This document shows, one piece after another, positions 9,496 through 18,832 of a stretch of DNA of 26,178 bases. Source of the stretch: Gyrodactylus bullatarudis (lineage: Eukaryota > Platyhelminthes > Monogenea > Gyrodactylidea > Gyrodactylidae); NCBI GenBank assembly GCA_012064415.1, contig SSNU01000208.1, positions 1,157,276-1,183,453 of the forward strand. The letters run 5' to 3'. Within the stretch, counting starts at the first letter, position 1. Each line of letters opens with the position of its first letter. The translations under genes were made by a program, and so were the position numbers. The notes beneath the pieces are model-generated. The model ran no database searches. It saw only the letters and a program-made list of their open reading frames with translations, and had not been told where the DNA came from.

Positions 9496-9639
9496 CCCAA
9501 ATTTATCCTTTTGTTTAAACTTTAATGTGTTTCATAAGATCTCAACGACCATTTTCGTTCTTTTTATAATGGTGATCCTGAAAAACAACGTGTGATCCCT
9601 TGCACATTTTGAAATCAGCAAAAAAATGGTGCCAACTCG

Positions 9640-9990
9640 AGATTGAAAATGTCTCTCATTAAAAGAAAAAGTTTTTTTTGGTGCTGTTTCCAAAAAATAT
9701 TCTGAAAATTTTAATAAAAATCATAAACTTCAAAATCCATCGATAATGAAGATTATGTCTTTCTTAAAAATTATACAATAGGGTTTTCGAGTTATTCAGT
9801 AAAACCTGAAAGAATTCCCTCTGACCAAAATTAGGCTGTCTTTCGAATTTCGAAAATGCACCAAACTTCCAACTTTCGAATCCAATATTTTTAATTTCCA
9901 TTACGTATCGGCTTATTTCATTATGGAATTCGAAAAATAAATTTTTTTCCCAACTTTCCGAAGAAAAATATTGAGCTATAATAACTTATT
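9640..9990. repeat. MITE family fragments, rearranged
   Basis: Contains CTCTGACCAAAATTAGGCTGT, GAAAATGCACCAAACTTCCAA and TTTCGAATCCAATATTTTT in the order seen in the left half of the 14073 copy, then jumps directly to the right-half sequence (CGTATCGGCTTATTTCATT...GAAGAAAAATATTGAGC). An internally deleted copy is the simplest reading. Confidence 0.55.
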
Positions 9991-10035
9991 ATAACATTAT
10001 AACTTTGAACCCTGATGACATAGCAGAAAAAATTA

Positions 10036-10343
10036 GGCTAAGGTTAAGATCAGTCCCCCCCTCTTAAATAGTTTATCACTCAAAAGTAATCACTCAGACT
10101 TTAAAATAATAAATATATGCATAAATTATTATGATTGACTCACTTCTTTACATTTTTGATCCATCTCTTCAATTCGAGGTCTCCACATGTGAAAAATGCT
10201 GAAAGTTTCATATATCCATTTATATTCCCACAAAATTCAAAAAATCCAATGTAATAAACAAAATCTGTCTTCTTACTATGCATTGTTTGAATAAAACAAT
10301 TCAAAACACAAGTATTTTACAAATATTCAACATGACTCTAACA
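10036..10343 (+). repeat. Merlin terminal inverted repeat, left
   Basis: 308 bp starting GGCTAAGGTTAAGATCAG, with a run of seven C, and ending ACATGACTCTAACA. It includes an ATG (10278) and the first codons MHCLNKTIQNTSILQIFN, duplicated in the right arm. Confidence 0.9.
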
Positions 10344-10575
10344 TTGGATGACATAACTATTCATAATTTGGAGAAACTTTCATGCAATTTAATTGCACTA
10401 TACATGAATAATACCATTGGTATCATTCGCTTATGCCAAAGATTTGATCTTATTGCCGAGCAGATGTCTCATTCCTGTTCTGGAGAATCAAGATTTCTTA
10501 ATCTCCAGAAACTAAAATGGTTATTGTTTTGAAGAATCTATCTTTGATCAACGTTAAAAAGGCTTTCCTTTCATA
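10278..10575 (+). pseudogene. Merlin transposase N-terminal fragment
   Basis: From the ATG in the left terminal repeat the frame reads through to LCQRFDLIAEQMSHSC, then SGESRFLNLQK, and stops at 10532. Shifting one frame near 10515 gives NGYCFEESIFDQR. The order [LI]-x-x-x-M-x-C/H-x-C...L-N-x-Q-K...[DN]-G-Y-x-[WF] is what I expect at the N-terminus of Merlin/IS1016-type transposases (a small zinc-binding region followed by DGYxWRC). It is plus-strand, opposite to the catalytic fragment at 10619-10987. The call rests on this motif order only. Confidence 0.5.
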
Positions 10576-10618
10576 AATAAGTGAATAAAACAGAAATCTT
10601 GGAATAATAAGAGTTTAT

Positions 10619-10987
10619 TCATAGGGGATATATAATTGCTATTGTTTGGATACTCGCACTGAACATGGATTCTCTATTCTTTCTTTCGAATAGATACTGG
10701 TTTAGGTATGAGTCTAGCAATCCTTTTCTTTTATTTCTAACTTTGTAGCAGGATCTTTTTGCTGCTCCCCATATTGCTTCTATACGCTGTGTATGATGTC
10801 CCTTGTCGCTGACAAACTCATACTTGTGACAAACTGTATGATGTTCGTAGCCTTCATTTTGAAGACATTTGTAGGACTTAAATTCATCACAAATAATAAT
10901 AGATCCAGGAAGCATTTGCCCTGTTCATCAACGCCACCAAAAAAATATTTTTTAGAGTATCGGTTTTCTTTGTTAGAGTCATGTTGA
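10619..10987 (-). pseudogene. Merlin (ISXO2/IS1016-type) DDE transposase, C-terminal part
   Basis: From the right terminal repeat the minus strand reads HDSNKENRYSKKYFFGGVDE, then a short loss with a frameshift near 10917, then MLPGSIIICDEFKSYKCLQN, EGYEHHTVCHKYEFVSDKGH and HTQRIEAIWGAAKR. This is the DDE_Tnp_IS1595 (ISXO2-like) pattern: FGG-V, PGS-[TI]-I-x-[CS]-D-E-x-x-x-Y with the second catalytic Asp, GY-x-H-x-T-V-x-H, and H-T-x-x-I-E-x-x-W with the catalytic Glu. The part between GGVDE and PGS is shorter than in relatives and out of frame. It ends with its own stop at 10619 and AATAAA at 10614-10619. Not functional as it stands. Confidence 0.85.
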
Positions 10988-11278
10988 ATATTTGTAAAAT
11001 ACTTGTGTTTTGAATTGTTTTATTCAAACAATGCATAGTAAGAAGACAGATTTTGTTTATTACATTGGATTTTTTGAATTTTGTGGGAATATAAATGGAT
11101 ATATGAAACTTTCAGCATTTTTCACATGTGGAGACCTCGAATTGAAGAGATGGATCAAAAATGTAAAGAAGTGAGTCAATCATAATAATTTATGCATATA
11201 TTTATTATTTTAAAGTCTGAGTGATTACTTTTGAGTGATAAACTATTTAAGAGGGGGGGACTGATCTTAACTTTAGCC
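10971..11278 (-). repeat. Merlin terminal inverted repeat, right
   Basis: Inverted copy of 10036-10343 with the same length and one observed mismatch near the tip. It carries the same ATG and first codons, in reverse orientation. Confidence 0.9.
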
Positions 11279-11286
11279 AAAAATAA

Positions 11287-12041
11287 TAATTTTAAATGGT
11301 TTTCATAACAGAGGGGAATAGCTGGTTAAAATAAGCATTTTAATAATTTTTGAGGCTTTAGCAATTAGAGTTCCTATTATCACAATAGAGTTTGCGTATA
11401 TTCTTTGGTAACTTGATAAATATTCATCTGCCAATTATACTTATTCTTTTCAAATTTGAATTATACAATGTATAGACAAAAAATTTTCTTTAATTTACTA
11501 AACAATTCAATAAAATTCATCCTATTTTGTCAGTTTCTTTCATAATTATAGAAGATAATGAAACTACGACTACTACTGTAAGTTGATGAATTTGACATTT
11601 ATTGAATAAGAACTTAATTTGGTAATAATAATCAACAGAATAAAATAGGAAAAAAACTATTTAAATGTAAGCTATACAAAAAATCGCATTTATCCTATAG
11701 ACATTATCACGGAGAATATCAAATTTTCTTTATTTCAAGATTTTGTTTACCTTGAAGACAGTTTCAATCGCTTTACGAAATTACATCTAAGCCTAACATG
11801 AAGGTGAGAAAAACCCAAAATTTCTCCGGAAAGTGATGAGGAAAAATGAAATTGAAAAAAATACCGAAAAAGTCAATCCGACCAAATTTCTAATTTTTCA
11901 ACTTTTGAACAAAAAATTTTTATCGATTTTAAAGACCTTTAAATTCGTCATTACTGTGGGAAATTGAACGCTTTAAATTTTCTCAAGAATTAAAATACTA
12001 GTTCCCTTTGTTCTGAAACGAATTAAAACAACCAATCATGA
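11287..12041. other. Spacer with a MITE fragment (about 11790-11990)
   Basis: The part 11790-11990 contains TTTCTCCGGA, CCGACCAAATTTCTAATTTTTC, TTTTTATCGATTTTAAAGACC and CGTCATTACTGTGGGAAATTGAA, all in the order of the long MITE copies. The rest is plain AT-rich sequence with no gene seen. Confidence 0.55.
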
Positions 12042-12875
12042 TATCAGGATGGTTTTGAACTACAGAGTAGTGCAATAGCAGATCTTGTTAGGATTTGCTG
12101 TACGAATGTTCCTTTGTCTTTTCAAAATAAGGTGTTTATTCAAAAAGATGGTATAGCTATGGGATCACCTCTGAGTCCTCTTTTAGCAGATATCTTCTTA
12201 GGTTGGTTAGAATTAAATAATATGTCTGATACTATCAATACTTTCACTGATTTATACATCAGATATGTTGATGACACTTTTATTTTGATGAAACCAAATG
12301 TTTCAGTAGACAATTTTTTCTTAAAGATGAATTCGTTTCATCCTAATATTAAATTTACCATGGAAAAAGACTCTAATGAGAGTTTGAGTTTCTTAGATGT
12401 CAAACTAACTAGGAAGGAGGATGGGTCAATTCTAAGAAATATCTACAAGAAGAAGACTGATAATGGAAAATATCTGCATTATGCGAGTTTCAGTCTTCTA
12501 TCTCATAAGGTTGGCTTAGTAATTGGTCTAGGAAAGAGGATAAGAAGGATTGCTAGTCCAGAGGAATGGCCAAAAGAAATAGAAGAGTCAAAGTTACGTT
12601 TAAATGAAAATGGTTGTCCCAACAGATTTGTTGACAAATTCATCAATATGTCTGATGATGTAGATGAAAGGGTCGACAGAGATGAAGGAGAAAAGACAAC
12701 CATCTTCATGAAACTTAATTTTAAAGGTGATGGCTTCAGTAATGATGTAAGGAGACGACTGGTTAATCTTATCGATTTGTGGGTGAAGGAGAAATTCTTC
12801 ATCGATCACTTTAAGCCAAATCTGTGTGTTCAGAAAAACTACTCTTATAACCTTCAATTACCCTGGCCTATGTGA
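12042..12875 (+). pseudogene. Penelope-like element reverse transcriptase, truncated
   Basis: An open frame of about 277 codons runs from a stop at 12039 to TGA at 12873. It shows SFQNKVFIQKDGIAMGSPLS PLLADIFL (the QxxGxxMGSPLSPxxAxxF motif of Penelope-like RTs), then YIRYVDDTFIL with the catalytic YVDD, then FTMEKD...LSFLDVKLTRK, IYKKKTDNGKYLHYASF, SHKVGLVIGLGKRIRRIAS and a thumb/linker ending VKEKFFIDHFKPNLCVQKN. The upstream fingers, including the first catalytic Asp motif, and any GIY-YIG endonuclease downstream are missing. There is no natural start codon; the first TTG or ATG is arbitrary. The long open frame in this AT-rich context suggests a rather young truncation. Insertion ends were not found. 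Identification as a Penelope-like RT rather than a LINE or LTR RT rests on the GIAMGSPLSP and YKKxTDxGxYLxYxS signatures. Confidence 0.9.
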
Positions 12876-13089
12876 GCTTTTTCACTTTTCTCTTCACTGT
12901 TGCTATTTATTGAAGAGTTTTGGTGTTTTATCAGCTCACATTATATTCTTATATTTTTCAACTTTTACTATATTTCTTTCAAAATTTGTAAAATATTTGA
13001 ACGATAATATTGTCGAACTTCATCAAAAATATTACTATTATTACTAAAAAAAGTTCGCATTGTGATAGTATTTATATGTTAACCAGGGT

Positions 13090-13131
13090 AGAGTCTGAAG
13101 AGACCTGGCGAAATATAACGTTAATCACTAT
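13090..13131 (+). ncRNA. Weak hammerhead-like motif
   Basis: CTGAAGA (13095-13101), eight bases, GAAA (13110-13113), then ATC (13124-13126). AGT before the core can pair with ACT after it, and TA with TA beyond one mismatch. Stems II and III are poor. Reported only because it lies on the same strand between the Penelope-like RT and the better motif at 13234. Confidence 0.2.
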
Positions 13132-13233
13132 AATATACGTCCGTTTTCTCTAACCTTGCCTCATGAGTTCAGAACCAAAAAATTGTAAAATATTATTTTC
13201 AATGAATTCTTAACTTTTATCATTATTTATGTG

Positions 13234-13272
13234 TCACTACTGATGAACCATTAAGAAATGTACATTTAGTGA
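13234..13272 (+). ncRNA. Hammerhead-ribozyme-like motif downstream of the Penelope-like RT
   Basis: Core elements appear in the right order: CTGATGA (13240-13246), GAAA (13255-13258) and ATT as the NUH cleavage triplet (13264-13266). TCACTA (13234-13239) pairs perfectly with TAGTGA (13267-13272) as stem I. A58-T65, T59-A64 and G60-C63 (all 132xx) form a minimal stem III with a 2-base loop. Penelope-like elements are known to carry hammerheads with tiny stem III. The weak point is stem II: the eight bases 13247-13254 (ACCATTAA) do not pair well, so this copy is probably decayed or unusual. Predicted cleavage is after 13266. Confidence 0.5.
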
Positions 13273-14072
13273 ATAAAATTACCTATTCTTATATACCTAC
13301 ACATATGATTCTAAGCGGATTTTCGGACGTTTTTGATAAATTACGTGAATCATATCAACGCCAATATCAGGATAAGTCTAATTCAGGATTCAAAGTTGAA
13401 ATGTATTTTTGAATATATGGTAATTAGCAAAGCCCCTAAAAACCTTGAAGATATTTAGTTTAATTTCAACATTTTTTGTTGACTTGTATGTAGTTTATAA
13501 ATTCGCAATAAATTGAAACATCATTTTTCAAATCTTAAAAAAATTTTCAACTCTAAAAGTGAAGCTTTTTACTTTTTAATACAAATGAAATAGGGACTGT
13601 TTTTTTCAATTCAATGGCATTGAAAGATACAAAACACATCACATTTATGTTTTCCTGCGCTGATCCTCCGATATGGAGGGAGCTATAAAAGTTGTAGACT
13701 TTGGATAGAGGATCGCATTGCATTCTGATTAAATTTAATTATATGGCATTCATCGTTGAAGTTGTAAATTCTCATGAATTGCTTTAAAGGGAAATTTTTT
13801 CTCTCTCTCTGTTTATCGATGATTTTTTGAAAGGCATGCTTATCAGGAAAGAATCATTTACAGTGATGATATCGGACAGATATGATAATGATATGTACTA
13901 GGATTGAAAACAATTTTCAAAAATTTCTAAAATCGCTTGTCGATATGATAAAATTAAGTATTTTAATATCATCCCGCTGAATCAAAATATCTTTTCTGTA
14001 ATAAAATTATTCAAATAAATATAGTTAAATAAGAGAATTTTCATATTTAATAGGCCATAAAATAATTTTATT
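13273..14072. other. AT-rich stretch, nothing firm
   Basis: A small less-AT-rich island at 13650-13735 contains CTCCGATATGGAG and a CTATAAAAG string; minus-strand frames there are short and broken by a TAG. No gene called. Confidence 0.4.
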
Positions 14073-14778
14073 TAAACCTAATTGACATGAAGATGAGAAT
14101 TTACTATCTTTACAAAAAAACTCGATATTTTTCTCCGGCTTCATAGAAAAAGTATATTTTTTCAAATTCTAAAACGGTATGAGCTAATAGAATGTGGATT
14201 TTCGAAAAAATTCAATCTGACCAAAATTAGGCCGTTTTTCGAATAATGAAAATGCACCAAATTTCCAACTTTCGAATCCAATATTTTCATCGATTTTGAT
14301 AATTCGAAGCAGTTAAATATTGATATTCAGGATCAAAATTAGACGAAGAATTCGAATTCACCTGTTAAAGTTCACTGAAACTCGTCATTACCGTGGGAAA
14401 TCGAAACATTTGAGTTTTTCGATTATCACGAAGGCAAATTATCCAAAATCTGGAAGTTAAACTTTTTATCTGAAACAGTAAGATCTTCGCTATCTCTACG
14501 GCCAAATTCGAATTCATCGTTCAATGTTGATTCTGAATATCATCACTTAACCATCGAATTCGATAAAAATTTTGGTTTCAAAAGCTGAAAAATTGGAAAT
14601 TTGGTACATTTTCGAAATTTGATTTTGGTCAGATTGAATTTTTTTTTCTAATACCCACATCTTATTAGCTCATCCCGTTTTAGAATTCAAAAAATTATTT
14701 TTTTCTTTGAATCCGGAGAAAAATATTGAGTTTCTTGTAAAAAATTGTAAATTCTCATCTTCATGTCAATTGTATTTA
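14073..14778. mobile_element. Long foldback MITE, copy f
   Basis: About 706 bp that folds on itself along its whole length. The left end TAAACCTAATTGACATGAAG and the inverted right end match; GACCAAAATTAG pairs with the inverted GATTTTGGTC, and GCACCAAATTTCCAA pairs with its inverted partner near 14600. The centre contains CGTCATTACCGTGGGAAATCG, conserved in the copies at 11948 and 24676. There is no coding capacity. The full copy at 24343-25148 has sharper ends (TAAAGCTAGTT...AACTAGCTTTA), compatible with TA target duplication as in Tc1/mariner-type MITEs, but that is inference. Confidence 0.8.
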
Positions 14779-15501
14779 GATTCAGATCATTTTCGCAATT
14801 TTACTGGAAGAAATAGTTTGAATTCAAGTTAAAATCATTGAAAAAAAAAATTATAAATCGTATTTTTATTGGCAAGCTAGGTAATTAGAAAGTGAGAATT
14901 TTTGATGCTTAAAAGAATTTCAATTTTTTTATCAAAAATTCAGGATTGATAATATTTAAATCTGGATAATGTTCTCGAGACTATTCTTATGGAATGCAGA
15001 TGATGTTTGGCATATTTTTTGCATATCATCTCACGTTAGAACATCGTCCATTTTTCCCACAGACATCATAGACATCATGAATTTCTCGTGATGATAAGAT
15101 TATTTTCGATTTATTAGAAACACATTGAACAACCAAAATATTGAGGGCTTAATTAATCTCACAGTAATGTATTAATTTAAAATTGAGCAAAAATTAACGT
15201 TTTTTAAATATGAATGAAACATATTGGGTCAAGCATTATCAACACATGTTTCGAAAAAAAATAAATATTAGAATTCATATTTGGTACGAAAAAAGGGTTG
15301 TTCAAACTTGATAGAACTTTAAAAATGCCAAATTTCATACCTAGAATCTTTAGATATTTATGCCAGCAAGATTTTAATTACTTCTTTAATCTGGTACAGA
15401 GTCATGAAAACGTCAGTTATAGCTGATTCAATAGGTTAGAAAATGTCTCTTCTCTTGAAATTTCTTATGGTCAAGCCGATAAAATAATGATTTAAATTGT
15501 C
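14779..15501. other. AT-rich stretch, nothing firm
   Basis: Contains two GACATCAT words near 15060-15080. No gene recognised. Confidence 0.45.
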
Positions 15502-15682
15502 TTCTGGCTTGTATTGGTCTAGGATTTCTGTAGAAAAAGAAAGGGGAGAGAAATGTGTAGTATTTCTTAAAAAGGATTATAAAAATTACAGTGTTTGTTA
15601 TAGTAATTAGAATTAGTAATCCTTATTCTTTAAGAAATACTCCACCTTTCTTTTTCTACGGATAGACCAATACAAGCCAGAA
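15502..15682. repeat. Hairpin, about 180 bp
   Basis: Arms 15502-15521 and 15663-15682 are perfect inverted copies (20 bp). The pairing continues with small indels through GTAGAAAAAGAAAGG and GTATTTCTTAAA to about 15581 and 15622. Each arm resembles the end of the block at 18780-18832 (TCTGCAGAAAAGGAAC...GTATTTCTTTAA). Confidence 0.75.
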
Positions 15683-15721
15683 AACAACATAGTCAGGTAG
15701 CAAGCGAACAACGTTATAGTC
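15681..15721 (-). repeat. Inverted copy of the 18743-18783 coding-like block
   Basis: The minus strand reads GACTATAACGTTGTTCGC... and translates as DYNVVRLLPDYVVF, against DCNVVRLLPDHVVF at 18743. Most differences are silent or conservative, which suggests a shared protein-coding origin. It joins the hairpin at 15502-15682. A stop lies just upstream in frame. Confidence 0.5.
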
Positions 15722-16169
15722 AATCTATGTCGAACAGCTCCCTGAAGAACTACTTGGTTCAAAATTATGATAATGATCCAAGTTCATTTTCATTATGTCT
15801 TGAAGGAAATTATTGAAATTTACTTGCTATGGTAGGCCAAAAAAATTCCAATTGTTTAATTAAAATAGATAGCTGGTTGCACGTATCTTTGGAAATTCAA
15901 TTTCTTTAATGATTGTTTCCTAGTGTAAAATGTTAGAGGACATAAAATATTTATGGATGCCTTTATTTCCAAATGATAAAATATTTTTTCCTCTGAGCTC
16001 AGAGGGGAAGCAACGAAAAAAACAACAAGCGTCAAGTGATAAATGTTACAAGTATTCGCTTGTTTTTCGTAATTTTTATTTACAGTGAATCGTGTGAAAT
16101 TTTAATTTCCTACTTAGATTTAAAAAATATTCTTTGGACAATCTGTAAAGATTCACAATGATTTTTTGA
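15722..16169. other. AT-rich stretch, nothing recognised
   Basis: No gene, repeat or RNA motif identified. Confidence 0.45.
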
Positions 16170-16466
16170 AATTCAGAATTAGGAAACCATTCTGTGATAC
16201 AAAAGGCTGAATTTTTTATATGCCTACATAACAAATTGGATCTTCAACATGACCTATCAAGATCATTACATAGAGAGAGGAATTTGAGTAAAAATAGATG
16301 TAAATTAGTTTTCTTTTATGTCCTACAATATAGAACGTTGGATATGAAAACCACGGATTCATTTACTAATTTTCTATTACGAAAACTATATAGCTTATCA
16401 TGTACAAATGAAGGGTTTTGTTTAATTCAACTTCACCAATCAATTTATCATATTAAGAAAAATTAA
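16170..16466 (+). CDS. Unassigned 98-codon open frame
   Basis: Open from a stop at 16167 to TAA at 16464-16466, long for this base composition. There is no ATG near the start; the nearest initiator-like codon is GTG at 16194. The translation begins NSELGNHSVIQKAEFFICLH, contains LSRSLHRERNLSKNRC, and ends LIQLHQSIYHIKKN. It is rich in Leu, Ser, Lys and Asn, with no recognised domain, membrane segment or splice context. It may be an eroded transposon ORF or chance. It abuts the repeat at 16521. Confidence 0.2.
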   Translation, partial: NSELGNHSVIQKAEFFICLHNKLDLQHDLSRSLHRERNLSKNRCKLVFFYVLQYRTLDMKTTDSFTNFLLRKLYSLSCTNEGFCLIQLHQSIYHIKKN

Positions 16467-16520
16467 GTAGAAAAAATTGATGCTGAGGAATATGTGATTC
16501 ATATACCTATAGTAGACTAG

Positions 16521-17045
16521 AATGTTAAATTTCGATCCTTAAAACTTCTTATAGATAGATATATGTTAGACTTGAACGAAATGTTGCAAAATTACTTAAA
16601 TCCCCATCGATATTAAAAAACTAATCTTCAAGTATTCTAAAATAATCCCACCAAATTTCGCTTCAAAATACCTTCCCATGCTTTTGGAATAAGATAAACC
16701 TAATTTTCAAATTTAGAAGGGTTTTTATTGTTTTATATTTATAATTTTAACATGAATTCACATCACATAAAGATGTAAAAATGACTTAAATCTTTTTAAA
16801 ATTGTTTTTTCAATAGCTCAAGACGAAATTTCTCTTATTTTTCATGAATATTATAATTTTGATAGGTCAAAAAATGCTTTAAATTAAAAAAATTTCACAA
16901 TTTTGTTTATCTTATTCCAAAAGCATGGAAAGGTATTTTGAAGCGAAATTTGGTGGGATTATTTTAGAATACTTGAAGATTGGTTTTTTAATATCGATGG
17001 GCGATCTAAGTAATTTTGCAACATTTCGTCCAAGTCTAGTATCTA
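16521..17045. mobile_element. MITE with long imperfect inverted arms (second copy at 25931)
   Basis: The left arm 16568-16699 and right arm 16905-17040 are inverted copies with few differences (ACTTGAACGAAATGTTGCAA, CCCACCAAATTTCGCTTC, CATGCTTTTGGAATAAGATA). The loop is about 205 bp of A/T. The first 248 bp match 25931-26178 with only three differences seen, so the family was active recently. No coding capacity. The exact ends and target duplication are not clear; the left 47 bp are not repeated at the right end. Confidence 0.8.
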
Positions 17046-17682
17046 TTGCTATTTAATTTTGCTTAAATAATCTTGCATTATTTTTCATACCTTAATTTTT
17101 TCGATTCGACCCGACTTTACGACGGTGATTGAGAATTTTTAATAAACTTTAGGGTTAATCTCAAAAGTAGCCCCAAATCTATTCGAAAAATTACAAAATT
17201 ACAGGATTAGAGATTAACACAGTGCTTTAAACCTTTTTAATCCAAATCAATGAAAATAACTCCATCTGATGCAGAATGAAAAGTTGTTTTACTCGCATGA
17301 ATAACATAATCGGTGAATACAAGACGAGTTCAAAGTTGATATGATCGTGATTTTCGTTTCGGAATGAAAATCGATAAAATTCCATTTTTAATCTGACTTT
17401 AGTTATGGACCCCCGTTTTTTCTTACCGATGACGTCATATCATGTAAGCTTTGCAATTTTGGGAGACCTCCGCCCTTTTTCTAATAATGAAGGATGTTGA
17501 ATAATGTTAGCAGACCCCTATCTCTTCACACCAACCTTTTTCACATAACCATTGAATTCGTAAGTGATCCTCAACGAGAATCAGATACATAATATTTTTT
17601 TGAAATAGTTTGAAATAATAGAAATTAAATTACAAGATACATAAAAATAATAAGTACAAGGTTCTTTGAGTTTTTATAAAGT
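17046..17682. other. Spacer, nothing firm
   Basis: Contains a single perfect TGACGTCA (17430-17437) and a small less-AT-rich patch around it. No gene called. Confidence 0.4.
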
Positions 17683-17775
17683 TCAAACTGATCTTGATCC
17701 CCAAGCAAGTGAAGGCAGCAAACCAATCCAATGCACCTCAGCAGAATCCGGTTCAACGACCACTTTTAATACCAG
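17683..17775 (-). CDS. Candidate exon, minus strand
   Basis: On the minus strand TTTCTTAATTGAACAG (acceptor) at 17776 is followed by LVLKVVVEPDSAEVHW, IGLLPSLAWGSRSV and TGA. The patch is much richer in G+C than its surroundings, and the other two minus frames stop at once. The plus strand is also open in two frames, one reading DLDPQASEGSKPIQC, so the coding strand is uncertain. No good downstream donor was seen; if real it is a terminal exon. Family unknown. Confidence 0.25.
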   Translation of the reverse strand: MVLKVVVEPDSAEVHWIGLLPSLAWGSRSV

Positions 17776-18619
17776 CTGTTCAATTAAGAAACTAGGAACA
17801 GAAATCAGTTGATTCTTCAGTTCAAACGTTTATCTCACAGATATGAAGTTAAATTTTATTGAACATAAAAGGTCTCATTATTAGAGGACTTATCCAGTCA
17901 AATGAAGATTAGAATAATGAAGAGATTTTGTGTAGTAAAGCTTAGACCTTAGGTGAGACATAATACAGATCTCAAATCAAAAAGGTTATCAAAATCCTTT
18001 AAGGAAGCCTTAATTTTTAGATAATTCTAATATTTGAGAAGAAAATGATATGAATATTAGGGGTTTCTTAAAGATTAATTCTTAATTTCAGGCGAGGAGA
18101 GTGAAGCAAAAGATTTTTTACAATAAAAGCTGTTCTTTGAAGCCAGACTGGGTCCAAGCCAGATATAGCAATAAGAGAATTATAAGAGTCAATTCGATTA
18201 GTTCATAACAGTATTCATTTAAGATTAAATTTACTTATTTGCCAATATTTATTAAAGATGTTCCTAATTTCTAATCAGTGAAAATAGAATAATTCTCAAT
18301 ATCTCATTAAAATTTTTTGATCTCAAGTTTATAGATTTGAGGTGTAATTATGAAATCAAATTAAAAAAAAGTGCAATTCAGCTTTGTTGAAGAAACCTTA
18401 TTTTAGATAAAAGTCTATCCCTTCAAACCCTCATAGATAATCAATCGAAAGGAACAATTTGAGAAATAAAGCATGAATTTTGATTAAAATGTATTTGCAT
18501 AACTCAAAAATTTGATAAAAGAAGCATTAATAATAAAAGCAGGAAAATAGTAACAGTTTACCCAGTCTCCTCTCCGGTTGCAAATATTTACATTTCGCTA
18601 ATTTTGATTTACCTACTCT
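17776..18619. other. AT-rich stretch, nothing firm
   Basis: No gene or repeat recognised. A short minus-strand segment at 18560-18600 has GG|GTAAAC and a weak acceptor, not called. Confidence 0.4.
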
Positions 18620-18832
18620 GTGATTATAAGCAGTTTACTCGGGAGTTCATTAATTTGTCTGAATTCGATTCTCTGGCTGAGTCCCAAAGAAAGGAGATTA
18701 AAAAGCAAATATTTTAGTGACTCAAAGAATCACCAAAATTTTGACTGTAACGTTGTTCGCTTGCTTCCTGACCATGTTGTCTTTAAATGGTCCATCTGCA
18801 GAAAAGGAACAAGACAAAAAGTATTTCTTTAA
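18620..18832 (+). CDS. Unassigned ORF ending in the shared VVRLLPD block
   Basis: Seventy codons from a GTG, no ATG at the start. The N-terminal third is hydrophobic (IISSLLGSSLICLNSILWL), followed by a basic stretch (SPKERRLKSKYFSDSKNHQ) and DCNVVRLLPDHVVFKWSICR, ending GTRQKVFL. The block from 18743 onward recurs inverted at 15681-15721 with mostly silent changes, so at least this part once coded for protein. I do not recognise the family; an eroded transposon ORF is most likely. Confidence 0.3.
   Translation: MIISSLLGSSLICLNSILWLSPKERRLKSKYFSDSKNHQNFDCNVVRLLPDHVVFKWSICRKGTRQKVFL

Larger units (their letters stand above)
10028..11286. mobile_element. Rearranged Merlin DNA transposon with 308-bp terminal inverted repeats
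   Basis: The element proper runs 10036-11278. Its ends are inverted copies of each other over 308 bp; I found a single difference (GGCTAAGG versus GGCTAAAG at position 7). It is flanked by AAAAATTA (10028-10035) and AAAAATAA (11279-11286), which could be an 8-bp target duplication with one change; Merlin elements make 8-9 bp duplications. Inside, an N-terminal transposase piece lies on the plus strand and a DDE catalytic piece on the minus strand, so both ends derive from the same 5' end. It encodes no intact transposase. The near-identity of the arms implies recent insertion or arm homogenisation. Confidence 0.8.

Noticed and set aside
10793..10987. Plus-strand ORF of 64 codons
   Set aside because: Antisense shadow of the Merlin DDE fragment and its terminal repeat.
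12503..12857. Minus-strand ORFs of 99 and 85 codons
   Set aside because: Antisense shadows of the Penelope-like reverse transcriptase.
12826..13047. Plus-strand ORF of 73 codons after the RT, checked as a possible GIY-YIG endonuclease
   Set aside because: It is a hydrophobic A/T-codon frame overlapping the RT end with no GIY or YIG motif.
13611..13740. Low-AT island with minus-strand frame LPPYRRISAGKHKCDVF
   Set aside because: Interrupted by an in-frame TAG, no donor, and no recognised family.
15035..15090. Minus-strand segment EKFMMSMMSVGKMDDVL before GTGAGA
   Set aside because: Built partly from a local GACATCAT duplication, and phase-incompatible with the 3.5-kb exon.
17430..17437. Perfect CRE-type octamer TGACGTCA
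   Set aside because: A single 8-bp match with no promoter or gene beside it.
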